From the NCBI GenBank assembly GCA_030672555.1, contig DAOVGD010000073.1, forward strand, positions 1 through 8,705: DNA of 8,705 bases, read 5' to 3'. Below, in pieces: positions 1-7,758 of the stretch. Made by a program: the position numbers and the translations under genes. The notes beneath the pieces were generated by a model that was not told the origin of the DNA, did no database searches, and saw only the letters and a list, made by a program, of their open reading frames with translations. This DNA is from Desulfobacterales bacterium (GTDB taxonomy: Bacteria > Desulfobacterota > Desulfobacteria > Desulfobacterales > C00003106). The first letter of the stretch is position 1, and each line of letters begins with the position of its first letter.

Positions 1-8
1 CCTACTGC

Positions 9-107
9 AAAAGCGTGAGAAACGGCCCAAATTCCCGCAAGTTTTCGTCAAATAGGCCTGCTATTCTCCTCAAATTTGCGAAAATTTTGTCTCGTTCTCA
101 CTCTTTT
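9..107. repeat. Long imperfect inverted repeat (hairpin) downstream of qmoC
   Basis: This stretch folds on itself over about 99 bases. Visible pairings, from outside in, are AAAAG 9-13 with CTTTT 103-107, GTGAGAA 15-21 with TTCTCAC 95-101, CG 23-24 with CG 93-94 (A22 bulged), an A/T-rich block near 29-33 with 83-87, GCAAGTTT 37-44 with AAATTTGC 72-79 (one G-T wobble), and the apex AATAG 51-55 with CTATT 61-65 around a 5-base loop. Both outer ends run into T-tracts in the outward direction (TTTTT at 104-108 on plus; TTTT opposite 9-12 on minus). It could therefore end transcription from qmoC and from a convergent neighbour. The arm length, much greater than a usual terminator, also fits a dispersed palindromic or MITE-like repeat. 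I see no ORF in it. The inverted repeat is directly visible; its role is inferred. Confidence 0.7.
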
Positions 108-159
108 TCGTTACGGACATAATTCTCGGACAGCCTCCTAGAATGGAAATTATACGCTG

Positions 160-1317
160 TTATTCTCTCCCAGTATATTTCGCATATACCATAGCAGTTG
201 TACGGTAAAGGAGATGAGCTAACTTAGAATAGGGGAGATAAATAAACAGGCAAAACACACATAGCAGATGTGCAAAATACATCGGATATGCAAGCACTGC
301 TATGCCTGCCAGGCGTAGCATCTCTGACAAGATTCCGGTTATAGTAACCGCATAAATGACCCAGATCAGCGACCAGTCAAAGTAGCTACTTCCACTCGCC
401 CCCGGATCATCGGCGCCGGCCAGCCGGTTTCGAATGATTAAAGTCATCCCAATGAACAGGATAATGGCGCTGAAGTTTCCAAGGATTTTCACAGGACCTA
501 TAATCGAAAAGGGTGTATCCATATGGAACAGGTAGTGCCCGATCATTACAATATTGGTTGTAATGAACAGACCCACAAACCCATAAAATACGCCAAGATG
601 AGCAGTAAACCGATCCTTGTTCGAGCCACACTTTTGAAACCTTACGTGCGTCAAGATATCGGACACTACAGGCAGGACATACATTTTAATAAAACTGGGG
701 AGCGGTGGCATCAAGTACCGCTTAGTTCCGCTCTTGGCCTCAGCCTCCACAAGCGCCTTCCAGAACCGCATAATCCCTTTATAAGCAAAAAACGCCATCA
801 ATAAGGCAGTCGGCAAAAATACACTATCAACATAGAAGATAGGAAGAAGCTTGGAATAAACTACCTCTCCTGCCGGGATCTTAAGGTGGCCGATAGCGCC
901 CAGGATCAAAAGCAACAACACCGCCGGCACAGCAAAGAGCAGGGGAAGGTATTTTTTCTCCGCCACTATATTGCCGAGGAACTTCGGAAATGCATTCTCC
1001 TGAATAGCCATGTTCCTGATTGCCGCTAATACATCCCCTGGCTTTGCCCCTCTGGGACAATAAAGGGAACAGTCATTGCATTGATGGCACAGCCAGATAT
1101 CCGGATTAGCGATCAGCTTGTCTTTCATGCCCCACTGCGCCCATATCATCTCTTTCCTCGGGAAGGGCTTCGAATCAGGGGCCAGGGGGCAGGCAACTGA
1201 ACAGTTCGCACACTGCATGCACTTTTTCAGGGTATCCCCTCCTGACTCTCTCAGCTTTTTGATAAAGTCAAGATCAGGTTCCACTGTTGTCACTGTTTTT
1301 ACAGACTCTTCCGCCAT
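160..1317 (-). CDS. qmoC: QmoC, membrane haem b / iron-sulfur subunit of the Qmo complex
   Basis: Membrane subunit of the quinone-interacting oxidoreductase thought to pass electrons between menaquinol and APS reductase. The 385-residue protein has an HdrC-like N-terminus with two [4Fe-4S] motifs (C33, C36, C39, C43 and C77, C80, C83, C87, the last of each followed by Pro). A membrane part related to HdrE/NarI-type cytochrome b follows, with hydrophobic segments near 124-143, 165-180, 240-260, 276-295, 316-336 and 340-362. Histidines at 224, 240, 261, 350 and 368 are candidates for haem b ligands. The start is set at the second of two close in-frame ATGs, because AAGGAGG lies 7 bases before it and only 1 base before the upstream ATG at 1323. 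It is the last gene of qmoABC, 12 bases after qmoB, and a large hairpin follows its TAA stop. No QmoD-like gene begins in the 159 bases beyond it. Family assignment is secure; ligand residues are inferred. Confidence 0.95.
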   Translation of the reverse strand: MAEESVKTVTTVEPDLDFIKKLRESGGDTLKKCMQCANCSVACPLAPDSKPFPRKEMIWAQWGMKDKLIANPDIWLCHQCNDCSLYCPRGAKPGDVLAAIRNMAIQENAFPKFLGNIVAEKKYLPLLFAVPAVLLLLILGAIGHLKIPAGEVVYSKLLPIFYVDSVFLPTALLMAFFAYKGIMRFWKALVEAEAKSGTKRYLMPPLPSFIKMYVLPVVSDILTHVRFQKCGSNKDRFTAHLGVFYGFVGLFITTNIVMIGHYLFHMDTPFSIIGPVKILGNFSAIILFIGMTLIIRNRLAGADDPGASGSSYFDWSLIWVIYAVTITGILSEMLRLAGIAVLAYPMYFAHLLCVFCLFIYLPYSKLAHLLYRTTAMVYAKYTGRE

Positions 1318-1324
1318 ATTCATA

Positions 1325-1331
1325 CCTCCTT
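1325..1331 (-). promoter_or_regulatory. Ribosome binding site of qmoC, deciding the start
   Basis: AAGGAGG on the minus strand overlaps the TAA stop of qmoB. It is 7 bases from the ATG at 1317 and 1 base from the ATG at 1323. Only the former is a workable spacing, so translation should begin with Met-Ala-Glu-Glu and not Met-Asn-Met. The overlap with the qmoB stop suggests translational coupling. Confidence 0.8.
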
Positions 1332-3681
1332 AGAAACCTTTGAACGGATTAGGACCAACCTCGTCGATTGCTTCCATAAATTTATTTATTATCTCAGGTA
1401 CCTTGTCATAGTCTGTTATGGCAACCTGCTGAAGTTCGACCCTTTCGGGCTCCAGAGCCAGACTCTTCAGGGTTTCAGCCACGTTCTCCATCCTCCGGTC
1501 ACAGAGTTCACTCCCTTTGACAAAATGGCACTGATAGTCATCACCGTATTGACATCCCAATAGAAGAATACCGTCAAGACCGCTCGACAGGGCATCTTTG
1601 ATCCAAACGGTGTTCACCGATCCCAGGCATCTTACCGGTATAAAACGCACCATAGGTGAATACTTCAGGCGATTCATACCTGCCATATCTATAGCAGGAT
1701 AGGCGTCGTTTTCACACACAAACACGACCACCCTGAGCGGCACCGGATCGTAGTCATCTTCAGTCGGCACCTCTATCGCCTTGATCATTGACCCTATCAT
1801 ATCAACATTATAATCAGCAAAGCCGATAATTCGTTCCGGGCACGCCCCCATACAGGTACCACACCTTCGGCATCGCGTTGGGTTCGGTTTCGGGGTGCCC
1901 TTTTCATCATCATCAAGCGCGCCAAAGGGGCACTCTTCCGTGCACCGTTTGCATTGTGTACATCTCTGGAAGAAAAAGTCGGGAAAGGTCATATCACCCG
2001 ACCTGGGATGTACCGCCACCCCTCTGTTTACCGACTCCAGACACTGAATTGCCTTGAGCGCCGACCCTGTAGCGTCATCAATACATTCGGCCATTGTAAG
2101 AGTCTGCCGCACACAGCCCGCGGCATAGATCCCTGTTCTTTGTGTTTCATACGGAAAGCAGATAAAGTTTGAATCAGCATATCCGTCAAACAGGTCGATA
2201 TCACGGAAGCCCGGTCCCTGACGATATGCCAGGTTTACAACCGCGTCGTCTCTTGTCGTCGGCACCATACCTGTGGCCAACACTGCCATGTCAACGTTTA
2301 TTCTTATCTTTTCGCCCAGCAGATTGTCGTCTACCTCCACCGCAAGGCTTCCGTCACTCTCTTCCGTAATAGAGGTAATGTTGCCCTTTGTGAGGAATAT
2401 CCCGTCATCCTGCTGCATACTCTTGTAAAAGTTCTCATAAAGACCGGGAGTCCTCATGTGCTGATACACAATATAGGCCTTTGCGTCAGAGCTGTCTTCC
2501 CGGACATATTTTGCCTGCTTCAAGGCCACAAGGCTCGTGACCGAAGATGCAAAGGGGAAGTCGCTATCATCATCGTTGCTTGGATTTTGAATAAAGACTA
2601 CACTCTTAATCTCTTTGCCGTCAGAAGGCCGGGCGATCCGTCCTTTTGCGGCGAGTTCTTCCATCATAACATTGGTGATAACATTCTTGTACTTCCCGAA
2701 CCCGAGGTTTTCAAACTCGGATGCATCGTAAGGCCGCCATCCGGTGGCCAGCACAACAGCGCCAAATTTTTCTCCGTTTGGATCGAACGTAAGAATGTCA
2801 GCCCTTCCTTTATTGAGCTCGTTGTATATTTCGTCAATCTGCTCCTTGGTGAGTTCCTTGCCCTCTTCATCATGCGTCTGGGTAACTAACTGAGGCACAT
2901 CAAATTCAATACTCTCACCCGGTTTTTTAAATGTCACTGTAAAATCCCCGGGCTCACCGGCAATCCTGGCAACCACGGTATCGGTCTTTACTTCAATTTT
3001 CGGATGTGACTCAACCGCCTTGATCTTCTCCTGAATAAACGGGGATTCCAACTCTGTAAACGGTGAGGATACAGGAACTTGTTTGCGCATCTTGGCTGCA
3101 TACCCGCCGAGAGAGGATTCTTTTTCCACAATAGTTACTTCATACCCTGCGTCGGCAGCCTCAATAGCTGCTGTCAGGCCGCTGATCCCACCCCCCATGA
3201 CCAGTATTTTCTTGCTTATGGTCTCAAGGAGGTACGGTTCGGGAAGCTCAGACTTTTGCGCTTTTACAATACCCATGCGCAGGTAATCTTCCGCGAGAAA
3301 CTGGATATGCAGGTCAACACCTTCCTTAAGCTCTTCCTCTGACTCTTGCTTTTCTCCTTCGCCCTCTTCCGGTTTTGCCGGTTCCTGACACCAAACGACC
3401 TGTTCTCTCAGGTTAACTCTCTCAACAATCTTATCCGGGCCAAAATCAAACACGTCCTGATTGACTCGAGGGGAGCATCCCGCCACTATAATAGTATTTA
3501 CACCTTCTCCCTCAATGTCCTTTTTTATCAGGTCTACTCCCTCCGGACCGCAGCAAAAGCCGTGCGTCTTGCAGATCTCCACATTGTATTCCTTCTGTGG
3601 CAGCTTAGACAGTCTCTCTATATCAAGGGCGTCTCCGATCCCACAGCCCGTGCATATATATACTCCGTATTTCTTGTCCAT
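1330..3681 (-). CDS. qmoB: QmoB, HdrA-like flavoprotein with MvhD-like C-terminal domain
   Basis: Large cytoplasmic subunit of Qmo, 783 residues, a usual size for QmoB. In order it shows a cysteine-rich HdrA-type N-terminus (C10, C13, C37, C43, C44, C69, GCSPR at 68-72), an acidic linker near 103-120, an FAD-binding fold with GGGISG at 163-168, ATGWRPYD at 312-319, ATGMVPT at 469-475 and AAGC at 520-523, two ferredoxin motifs (C574, C577, C580, C584; C604, C607, C610, C614), and an MvhD/FlpD-like domain from about 648 with C656, C685, C710 and C718 as likely [2Fe-2S] ligands. This HdrA-MvhD fusion is characteristic of QmoB. The ribosome site GGAGG lies 7 bases before the ATG, within the end of qmoA, and only 4 bases separate the two genes, so they are co-transcribed and probably coupled. 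The four HdrA cysteines conserved in QmoA (C252, C264, C268, C269) are replaced here by N366, A378, T382 and S383. Expected partners are QmoA, QmoC and AprAB. Confidence 0.95.
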   Translation of the reverse strand: MDKKYGVYICTGCGIGDALDIERLSKLPQKEYNVEICKTHGFCCGPEGVDLIKKDIEGEGVNTIIVAGCSPRVNQDVFDFGPDKIVERVNLREQVVWCQEPAKPEEGEGEKQESEEELKEGVDLHIQFLAEDYLRMGIVKAQKSELPEPYLLETISKKILVMGGGISGLTAAIEAADAGYEVTIVEKESSLGGYAAKMRKQVPVSSPFTELESPFIQEKIKAVESHPKIEVKTDTVVARIAGEPGDFTVTFKKPGESIEFDVPQLVTQTHDEEGKELTKEQIDEIYNELNKGRADILTFDPNGEKFGAVVLATGWRPYDASEFENLGFGKYKNVITNVMMEELAAKGRIARPSDGKEIKSVVFIQNPSNDDDSDFPFASSVTSLVALKQAKYVREDSSDAKAYIVYQHMRTPGLYENFYKSMQQDDGIFLTKGNITSITEESDGSLAVEVDDNLLGEKIRINVDMAVLATGMVPTTRDDAVVNLAYRQGPGFRDIDLFDGYADSNFICFPYETQRTGIYAAGCVRQTLTMAECIDDATGSALKAIQCLESVNRGVAVHPRSGDMTFPDFFFQRCTQCKRCTEECPFGALDDDEKGTPKPNPTRCRRCGTCMGACPERIIGFADYNVDMIGSMIKAIEVPTEDDYDPVPLRVVVFVCENDAYPAIDMAGMNRLKYSPMVRFIPVRCLGSVNTVWIKDALSSGLDGILLLGCQYGDDYQCHFVKGSELCDRRMENVAETLKSLALEPERVELQQVAITDYDKVPEIINKFMEAIDEVGPNPFKGF

Positions 3682-3685
3682 CTGG

Positions 3686-4951
3686 TTACCTCCTCACCAA
3701 AGTTTGAATGGCCTTAAGCGCTGTTCCGGTAGCATTTTGTGCGGACGCCATAACATCAGCCGGTTTCTTGGCACACCCGGCCGCGAAGATTCCGCCTTTT
3801 TCAAGATCAGCAATAACAAATCCGTTTTCATCATAAGTTATATCACCTGAAATCTTTGTCTCTGCTCCTGTAGGCATCATACCGGTAGCAAGCACTGCCA
3901 TATCAACTTCCTGCCGCATCTTTTCCCCTGTCAATGCATTTTCTGCAATAATTATCACACCTGTCGAACCTTCCTCGATCTCAGCCACCTTTCCTTTAAT
4001 GAAAAAGATATTCTTGTCCTCCTTGACCTTTTTGTAAAACTTTTCATACCGATCACCAGGCGACCGAATATCAATATAAAAGATATATATCTTTGCGTCA
4101 GGATACTGTTCCCTGATATAGGTGGCCTGCTTCAACGAGGCCATACAGCAGACATATGAACAATACGGAAGATGATTTTCATCTCTGGAGCCGGCGCATT
4201 GAGCAAAGGCAACACTTGATATCCCCCCTCCTGACGGGCGTGCTATCTTGCCCTTGGTAGGTCCATTGGGCGCGGCCAACCTTTCCATCATCATGTTGGT
4301 TATTACGTTCTTAAGCTGTCCAAATCCGAGCTTGTCTAATTTTGTAGCATCATACGGCTTCCAGCCCGTTGCGATCACAACAGAACCAACCTTCAGGTCA
4401 AACGTTTTCGGCCCCATGCTCAAATCAATGGCATTATAGCTACAAGCATCGACACATTTTGCACATTCATCCTTTTTACAGACAGAGCCGTCAATGACAT
4501 ATTTCATCGGGAATGACATCTCATGAGGCCTGTAAATCGCCTTTGTCTTTCCCATCCCAAGATCGAATTCACTCTCCCTTTCGACCGGGCATGCATCCAC
4601 GCAATCGTTGCAGGCCGTACAATTAGCGTTCACGTACCGGGGATTCTGTTTGACGGTGACATCATAATTGCCCGGGCTCCCCGAAATCTTTTCAACTTCG
4701 CACAAAGTATAAAATTTGATTTTCCTGTTGTTTTTAATCCTCTTAAAATTAATCTCAAGCCCGCAACTTGGAGGGCACAGCTTGGGAAAGTATTTATTCA
4801 ACTGGGCAACCCTTCCACCAAGATACGGATTCTTTTCAACCAAATACACCTCATATCCTACTTCTGCCGCTTCAAGGGCCGTGGTCAAACCGCTGATCCC
4901 GCCTCCAACGACCAGGATGCTCCCCGAAGTCATACCTTTTTCGTCTGCCAT
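3686..4951 (-). CDS. qmoA: QmoA, HdrA-like FAD/iron-sulfur subunit of the Qmo complex
   Basis: Cytoplasmic subunit of Qmo, 421 residues, related to the flavin part of heterodisulfide reductase HdrA. The FAD dinucleotide motif GGGISG is at 16-21. An inserted ferredoxin region carries C111, C114, C117, C121-Pro and C158, C163, C166, C170. ATGWKPYD is at 194-201. The HdrA signature CAGSRD begins at C252 and is followed by C264, C268 and C269, a probable further [4Fe-4S] site. The C-terminus has the usual FAD-contacting GIFAAGC. The start is supported by GGAGG 6 bases upstream (4958-4962). It is the first gene of qmoABC, separated from aprA by about 218 bases containing a terminator, so it probably has its own promoter. 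The C-terminal half aligns residue for residue with QmoB over the MMME...LAA and LKQA...YIRE blocks, showing that the two genes are paralogues. Identification is secure; cluster count is inferred from cysteines. Confidence 0.95.
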   Translation of the reverse strand: MADEKGMTSGSILVVGGGISGLTTALEAAEVGYEVYLVEKNPYLGGRVAQLNKYFPKLCPPSCGLEINFKRIKNNRKIKFYTLCEVEKISGSPGNYDVTVKQNPRYVNANCTACNDCVDACPVERESEFDLGMGKTKAIYRPHEMSFPMKYVIDGSVCKKDECAKCVDACSYNAIDLSMGPKTFDLKVGSVVIATGWKPYDATKLDKLGFGQLKNVITNMMMERLAAPNGPTKGKIARPSGGGISSVAFAQCAGSRDENHLPYCSYVCCMASLKQATYIREQYPDAKIYIFYIDIRSPGDRYEKFYKKVKEDKNIFFIKGKVAEIEEGSTGVIIIAENALTGEKMRQEVDMAVLATGMMPTGAETKISGDITYDENGFVIADLEKGGIFAAGCAKKPADVMASAQNATGTALKAIQTLVRR

Positions 4952-4990
4952 GCCAGTCCTCCGTGGTTAGTTTTTTATGTCCAAATGGTT

Positions 4991-5080
4991 GCAGTGGTCT
5001 ATAGCATAGCTACCGCGGGGTAACCATCTTACAGAACACTGCGATCAGGGGGTGTCGAGCAGTGGCAACTACACACTGCT
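4991..5080. promoter_or_regulatory. Cluster of four GCAGTG half-sites upstream of qmoA
   Basis: The hexamer GCAGTG occurs at 4991-4996 and 5059-5064, and its reverse complement CACTGC at 5037-5042 and 5074-5079. The last two sit inside a perfect 7-bp inverted repeat, AGCAGTG 5058-5064 with CACTGCT 5074-5080, with a 9-base centre. Four copies in about 90 non-coding bases, arranged as two inverted pairs around the likely qmo promoter, suggest operator sites for a dimeric regulator. I do not recognise the motif as that of a named regulator. Confidence 0.4.
4998..5006 (-). promoter_or_regulatory. Candidate extended -10 promoter for qmoABC
   Basis: Reading the minus strand, TGC immediately precedes TATAGA, giving an extended -10 element (TGnTATAnn-type). 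No good -35 hexamer is present 16-18 bases upstream, which is common for extended -10 promoters. Transcription would start near 4991, giving a leader of about 40 bases before qmoA. This is a sequence match only and remains tentative. Confidence 0.35.
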
Positions 5081-5103
5081 TCCTTCAAAAAAAGAAAGTA
5101 ATA

Positions 5104-5139
5104 AAAACCTCCGGACGCTTTTGAGCGTCCGGAGGTTTT
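5104..5139 (-). terminator. Intrinsic terminator after aprA (can act in both directions)
   Basis: A perfect 16-bp stem is formed by 5104-5119 and 5124-5139 around a 4-base loop (TTTG on plus). The core CCTCCGGACGCT is G/C-rich and the outer four pairs are A/T. On the minus strand the hairpin ends in a run of five T, followed by ATTA and further T-rich sequence. It lies 31 bases past the aprA stop. It should end or attenuate aprBA transcripts before qmoABC, so qmo needs its own promoter or depends on read-through. The stem also ends in TTTT on the plus strand, but no plus-strand gene precedes it. Confidence 0.93.
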
Positions 5140-5169
5140 CTCATTGAAGAATAAAAGCAGATAATTTCC

Positions 5170-7098
5170 TTACGCTGGGATAATCTGCTTCAGTTCGACC
5201 TTCTTGAATTCCAGCTCTTGGGTTTCCGGATTGAACTTGGAATTAACAAAGCACTTCCAGTTCTCCTCGTCGACCGTCGGGTGGTCGGAACGATAGTAGA
5301 AGCCAGGATACCTGGATTCTTGTCTGTAGTTAATATGTCCTACGTGCATCTCAGCCGTCCAGATGCGGTGATACATCTCCCAGGCCCTCATCAACTCATG
5401 GAGGTCGCCGGCAGCCATCTTCTCAGCATCTTCGCGCAGCACCTTCAGGCCGTCCAGACAGATCTTAAGAAGCGCGCCGCTGGTCATATAGTATACTGTC
5501 TGGCCTGCGCCGTATTCGTCGGTAAGCTTCATCAGACGCATGCTCAGTCCATCCGGCTTGATGTAATTCGGGTTGACGCGAACATCCGTGGTGTACTTGG
5601 CGTGCTCCAGATAGTGTTTTACCGGCTTATATACTATGTCCGCCAGTTCCTGAGCGCTCTGCTTCAGGGCCGGGGCAAGGTCAGCATGGTCGCGGACATA
5701 CCTGACCATCGCCTTTGCCGCCATACGCCCTTCAGCATGGGAACCTGAAGAAAACTTATGACCGGAGGCGCCAACACCGTCACCAGACGTAAACAGGCCG
5801 TTTACGGTTGTCATACGGTTGTAGCCCCATTTGTACTCAGCAGGCACCCAGTCCTCATTAGGACCGCTGACCCAGATACCGCAGCAGCCGGAATGGGAAC
5901 CAAGGAGATACGGCTCAGTAGGCATAATCTCGGAAGATTTCTTTTCCGGTTCGGTGTTCGTACCAGCCCAGAGGCCTGCCTGACCAACCGACATGTCGAG
6001 AAAGTCTTCCCATGCCTCGGCTTCAAGGTGCTTCATCTGCTTCTTGTCCATATCCTTTGCCAGGTTTGCCAAGGCCGTAGGGGTATCCATCATGATAGGA
6101 CCGCGGCCTTCTTTCATCTCAAAGAGCATGAGATGGTTGCGGAGACAGGTAGGTGTTACAGCAGAGCTTCCATACGGCTCATACTTAGCCAGTTCCGCAT
6201 TTGCTCTGTCTGTGCCCACATAGCTTTCACCCAGACCGTTCGAAACCTTGGCCTTGAACAGGAGGAACCATGCGCCAACCGGGCCATAACCATCTTTGAA
6301 TCGAGACGGCGTGAAGCGGTTCTCCATCATGGTCATCTCAGCGCCAACCTCCATACACATGGTATAGGTGGAACCGGAATTCCAGATCGGATACCATGCG
6401 CGACCCTTGCCTTCACCGGTAGAACGCGGACGGTAAACATTAACCGCGCCACCGGCGGCAACCATCATGGTTTTGCACTTGATTACATATACTTTGTTTT
6501 CACGTGTGCTGAACCCAACAGCGCCGGCGATCGTGTTTTCCTTGTTGGCATCGAGAAGGAGTTTTACGATAAATACTCTCTCAAGGATGTTCTCTTCGCC
6601 AAGCGCCTTTTTGGCAGCTTCGGCCACGATGCACTTGTAAGATTCGCCGTTGATCATGATCTGCCACTTACCGGTGCGCACCGGCTGGCCGCCGTCCTTT
6701 ATGGACTTTCCTTCATCGCCTTTCACTTTCCAGATAGGAAGGCCCCATTCTTCAAAAAGCCTTATGGAATCATCAACGTGTCTGCCGAGGTCGTAAATAA
6801 GGTCCTCGCGCACAACACCCATAAGGTCGTTGCGGACCATTCTGACATAGTCAGCAGGATCGTTGTCGCCAAGATAGGTATTAATAGCGGAAAGCCCCTG
6901 AGCGACCGCGCCGCTTCTCTCCATTGCGGCCTTGTCTACCAGCAGGATGCTTGCGTCCGGAGCCCATTTCTTCATCTCAAACGCGGTCCCGCAGGCAGCC
7001 ATACCACCACCGACAATCAGATAATCGACTTCCTTTTCTACAATTTCAGGATTTGCTACCGCAGGAAGCTCACCCATAGGTTTATTCGGTATTGCCAT
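5170..7098 (-). CDS. aprA: AprA, APS reductase alpha subunit (FAD)
   Basis: Catalytic subunit of dissimilatory adenylylsulfate reductase, which interconverts APS and sulfite plus AMP at FAD in the cytoplasm. The 642 residues are close to the usual AprA length. It belongs to the fumarate reductase/succinate dehydrogenase flavoprotein family: the FAD-binding VGGGMAACG is at 29-37, ERSGAVAQG at 60-68, and the FAD-contacting SGDGVGASGHKFSSGSHAEG at 438-457. Residues that by position match substrate-site residues of the Archaeoglobus enzyme are N73, W235 in RAWYPIWN, R261/R266 in ENRFTPSR, R320 and H402 in GSHSGCCG. The correspondence is from memory and approximate. AAGGAGGG stands 6 bases before the ATG (7105-7112). 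aprB lies 68 bases upstream and a perfect hairpin terminator follows. Intact, with no frameshift. Identification is very secure. Confidence 0.98.
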   Translation of the reverse strand: MAIPNKPMGELPAVANPEIVEKEVDYLIVGGGMAACGTAFEMKKWAPDASILLVDKAAMERSGAVAQGLSAINTYLGDNDPADYVRMVRNDLMGVVREDLIYDLGRHVDDSIRLFEEWGLPIWKVKGDEGKSIKDGGQPVRTGKWQIMINGESYKCIVAEAAKKALGEENILERVFIVKLLLDANKENTIAGAVGFSTRENKVYVIKCKTMMVAAGGAVNVYRPRSTGEGKGRAWYPIWNSGSTYTMCMEVGAEMTMMENRFTPSRFKDGYGPVGAWFLLFKAKVSNGLGESYVGTDRANAELAKYEPYGSSAVTPTCLRNHLMLFEMKEGRGPIMMDTPTALANLAKDMDKKQMKHLEAEAWEDFLDMSVGQAGLWAGTNTEPEKKSSEIMPTEPYLLGSHSGCCGIWVSGPNEDWVPAEYKWGYNRMTTVNGLFTSGDGVGASGHKFSSGSHAEGRMAAKAMVRYVRDHADLAPALKQSAQELADIVYKPVKHYLEHAKYTTDVRVNPNYIKPDGLSMRLMKLTDEYGAGQTVYYMTSGALLKICLDGLKVLREDAEKMAAGDLHELMRAWEMYHRIWTAEMHVGHINYRQESRYPGFYYRSDHPTVDEENWKCFVNSKFNPETQELEFKKVELKQIIPA

Positions 7099-7166
7099 AA
7101 CTTACCCTCCTTAAAAAATTCTTATATTCTTAAATGTTATGTCCTTGTCCGTTGTTGTTCGCCTGA

Positions 7167-7592
7167 CTACGGGGTCACAAGCGTATAGCCCTCAGCCTCT
7201 TCATTGAACAGCAATTCACTGTCGAGGTCCTTACCCCTTGCATCTTCATAAGCATTGGCAGCGCCTTCTGCCGTAGTCCGGATGGGGAACTTAAAGCGTT
7301 TGAGGGTCCCGTTTCTGAATTTGATTGTCCACATAATAGAATCTGAACTTCTCATAGGAACAACGCTGCCGCCCAGAGGCACAAAATCCGAATAACCTCT
7401 AATCTCGATGGCGCCCTGCGGGCAAATCTTTACGCAAGAATAGCACTCCCAGCAGGCATCAGGCTCTTGATTATAAGCCTTCATCGCATTGGCATCCAAT
7501 ACCATCAGGTCATTGGGGCATATGTACATGCAAGCAGTTTTGTCCCCGCCCTTGCAGCCGTCACATTTTTCATCAATTACAAAGCTTGGCAT
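7167..7592 (-). CDS. aprB: AprB, APS reductase beta subunit (two [4Fe-4S] ferredoxin)
   Basis: Electron-transfer subunit that binds AprA and feeds its FAD. The 141-residue protein begins with a ferredoxin domain: C10, C13, C21 and C25-Pro, with a longer loop between C13 and C21, then C47, C50, C53 and C57-Pro. The long first loop is typical of AprB. W48 is at the position of the tryptophan that in the Archaeoglobus enzyme lies between cluster I and FAD. A beta-rich segment and a C-terminal tail from about 105, which in the family wraps around AprA, follow. The length is at the short end for AprB. AGGAGG (7600-7605) is 7 bases before the ATG. First gene of the aprBA unit; a near-consensus promoter lies about 300 bases upstream. 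Identification is very secure. Confidence 0.97.
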   Translation of the reverse strand: MPSFVIDEKCDGCKGGDKTACMYICPNDLMVLDANAMKAYNQEPDACWECYSCVKICPQGAIEIRGYSDFVPLGGSVVPMRSSDSIMWTIKFRNGTLKRFKFPIRTTAEGAANAYEDARGKDLDSELLFNEEAEGYTLVTP

Positions 7593-7648
7593 AAACTTAC
7601 CTCCTAAAATTTTACTTTCAAAAGAACTTAAAAAAATCTACTATCCTA

Positions 7649-7672
7649 CCAAAATTTATTCCAAAATTTATT
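7649..7672. repeat. Tandem 12-bp direct repeat in the apr leader
   Basis: CCAAAATTTATT occurs twice in immediate succession (7649-7660 and 7661-7672), without mismatch. It lies about 57 bases upstream of the aprB start codon, in what should be the untranslated leader. The unit is A/T-rich, so a chance origin by slippage is possible. Confidence 0.85.
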
Positions 7673-7758
7673 ACCTAACTTAGCGTAGCCTTTCCCACCC
7701 CCCTTCAAAGTAAAGTCTTACCTCGTACCCCAAAAGTATTAATCTTCTTAATTTCTCG

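Noticed and set aside
1318..1323. Upstream ATG of qmoC as the true start (adds two residues)
   Set aside because: The ribosome site would be only 1 base from it; the ATG at 1317 has a 7-base spacing.
2458..2889. 143-codon and other plus-strand frames within qmoB
   Set aside because: Shadows of the qmoB coding strand; the sense protein has all domains intact.
4523..5023. 166-codon plus-strand frame overlapping the qmoA start
   Set aside because: Mostly antisense to the conserved N-terminal half of QmoA; no domain and no promoter seen for it.
7099..7166. Separate promoter or terminator between aprB and aprA
   Set aside because: The 68 bases contain A/T-rich sequence and the aprA ribosome site but no convincing hairpin or -35/-10 pair; the two genes are best read as one unit.
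5758..7188. 476-codon open frame on the plus strand, opposite aprA
   Set aside because: It lies entirely antisense to aprA, which has full conserved motifs and a good ribosome site. The antisense product has no recognisable domain and no ribosome site of its own that I can see. It is a by-product of codon use in aprA.
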